A stretch of DNA of 64,000 bases from Tetrahymena thermophila SB210 (taxonomy: Eukaryota > Ciliophora > Oligohymenophorea > Hymenostomatida > Tetrahymenidae): contig NW_002476514.1 of assembly GCF_000189635.1 (NCBI RefSeq), positions 119,873 to 183,872 on the forward strand, given 5' to 3'. The translations under genes and the position numbers were made by a program. The notes beneath the pieces were generated by a model. It saw only the letters and a list, made by a program, of their open reading frames with translations. It did no database searches and had not been told where the DNA came from. Shown here piece after piece: positions 63,319 through 64,000 of this stretch (the stretch's first letter is position 1; each line of letters starts with the position of its first letter).

Positions 63319-64000
63319 ATGGACAATTAAAGCTAAGCAGAATTTCTCATTATGAAAAACATTCTCTACTTGGTTTAAACAAGTAAAAAAGCTGTTTAAA
63401 GTTAGAGAAATCTGTTAAATAAATGGTTTTAAGACTCTATAAAAAATTATATATTAGAGTAAATAGCATCACCATTGATTGCTAAACATCTTAATTGCAG
63501 CTCGTCCGCAGAGGTCAAAGTCTTCATTCGCTAAAATATTGATAAGTCTAAACCTAAATATATGGGAATAATTGAGTAATACTTTTTGAACATTAACAAA
63601 TACAATCAGGGAGTTGCTTTCATAGAAAAATTGAATCAGATTATTTAAAACCCATAAGATATTACATAATTATCAAACAAAAAATCCTATAATATCAACA
63701 AAATAGCTAGAAAGCAGTTTGCTTGCTATCTTATTTTGCATCTTTTTATGTCGGAAGAGTAGTGCGAGTTTCCTTCTTTTTATGAGTTATGGAATTCATG
63801 CTTTCCCAATCAAATCCAAGTTAAAAAAAAACTCTCTAAATTTGATAAAAAGGAAGAAACAAAAAAGTAGAAGCGCAAATATGTAAGAAGATTATCTTAA
63901 AAAGACTCTTTACCAACATCTCAAAATGAGTTAAATAATAGTCAAAATACTCTTGATTTGAAATTTGAAATTTAAAATTATGAGTCTTCATCATCATTAT
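63319..64000 (+). CDS. KYMGI-family protein, copy 4, cut by the window edge
   Basis: Opens at ATG 63319 (MDNQSQAEFLIMKNILYL) and runs to the end of the window, 227 codons so far, without TGA. The conserved domain is complete: NLLNKWFQDSIKNYILEQ, SPLIAKHLNCSSSAEV, KPKYMGIIEQYFLNINKY, ARKQFACYLILHLFM, FPSFYELWNSCFPNQ, then a basic LSKFDKKEETKKQKRKYVRR, more strongly basic than in the other copies and possibly a nuclear localisation signal. A Ser/Asn/Gln-rich tail follows. It is the only copy on the plus strand. Function unknown. Confidence 0.82.

Noticed and set aside
1..64000. CRISPR arrays, bacterial operons, ribosome binding sites
   Set aside because: The genome is eukaryotic (introns, ciliate code); no regularly spaced identical repeats with unique spacers were seen.

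Overview
The window is ciliate nuclear DNA, most like Tetrahymena or a close oligohymenophorean relative. It is very AT-rich. Every convincing gene reads through with TAA and TAG as glutamine and TGA as the only stop. Introns are short, AT-rich GT-AG types, mostly 48-90 nt with some of 200-430 nt. Nearly identical paralogues swap CAA for TAA at the same codon, which confirms the code from inside the window. I see no telomeric repeat, no Tetrahymena chromosome-breakage 15-mer, no tRNA and no rRNA, and I cannot tell macronuclear from micronuclear DNA. Standard-code ORF calling finds only fragments of these genes; the exon models below were built by hand and keep frame across every splice.

Layout. 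(1) 0-11.2 kb, minus strand: a cluster of cyclic-nucleotide-gated-type channel genes, two intact (1785-5414, 7689-11204) and interleaved with broken copies; a third intact paralogue lies at 25752-29187. All three share an atypical pore motif (STGSN) and a C-terminal CX2CX4HX4C zinc-knuckle-like motif. (2) 13-36 kb and the right edge: an unrecognised family here called KYMGI after a conserved motif (13129-14181, 20542-21642, 30637-31725, 63319-end, and a dead copy near 35.5 kb), separated by long AT-rich stretches with decayed leucine-rich-repeat (LRR)-like exons and dispersed repeats. (3) 37.0-39.0 kb: one gene that joins an NMN-adenylyltransferase-like domain to a protein kinase domain. (4) 39.9-41.7 kb: a nine-exon LRR gene with about one repeat per exon. 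(5) 42.7-49.5 kb, plus strand: three RING-CH (MARCH-like) membrane E3 ligase genes in tandem. (6) 50.2-53.8 kb: two almost identical genes for a YacP-like NYN nuclease with UBA-like repeats. (7) 54.4-57.2 kb: a nine-exon membrane-anchored aspartyl protease. (8) 57.9-59.0 kb: a RING-H2 protein. (9) 59-63.3 kb: no clear gene, but an array of decayed short repeats.

The dominant theme is local duplication at several ages: decayed and intact channel copies, dispersed KYMGI copies, tandem RING-CH genes with a shared intron position, and the NYN pair, which looks recently homogenised. Four or more genes relate to ubiquitin (three RING-CH, one RING-H2, two with UBA-like repeats), but nothing shows that they act together. 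The strongest candidates for an undescribed system are the NMNAT-like/kinase fusion, the zinc-knuckle channels and the UBA-NYN nuclease pair.
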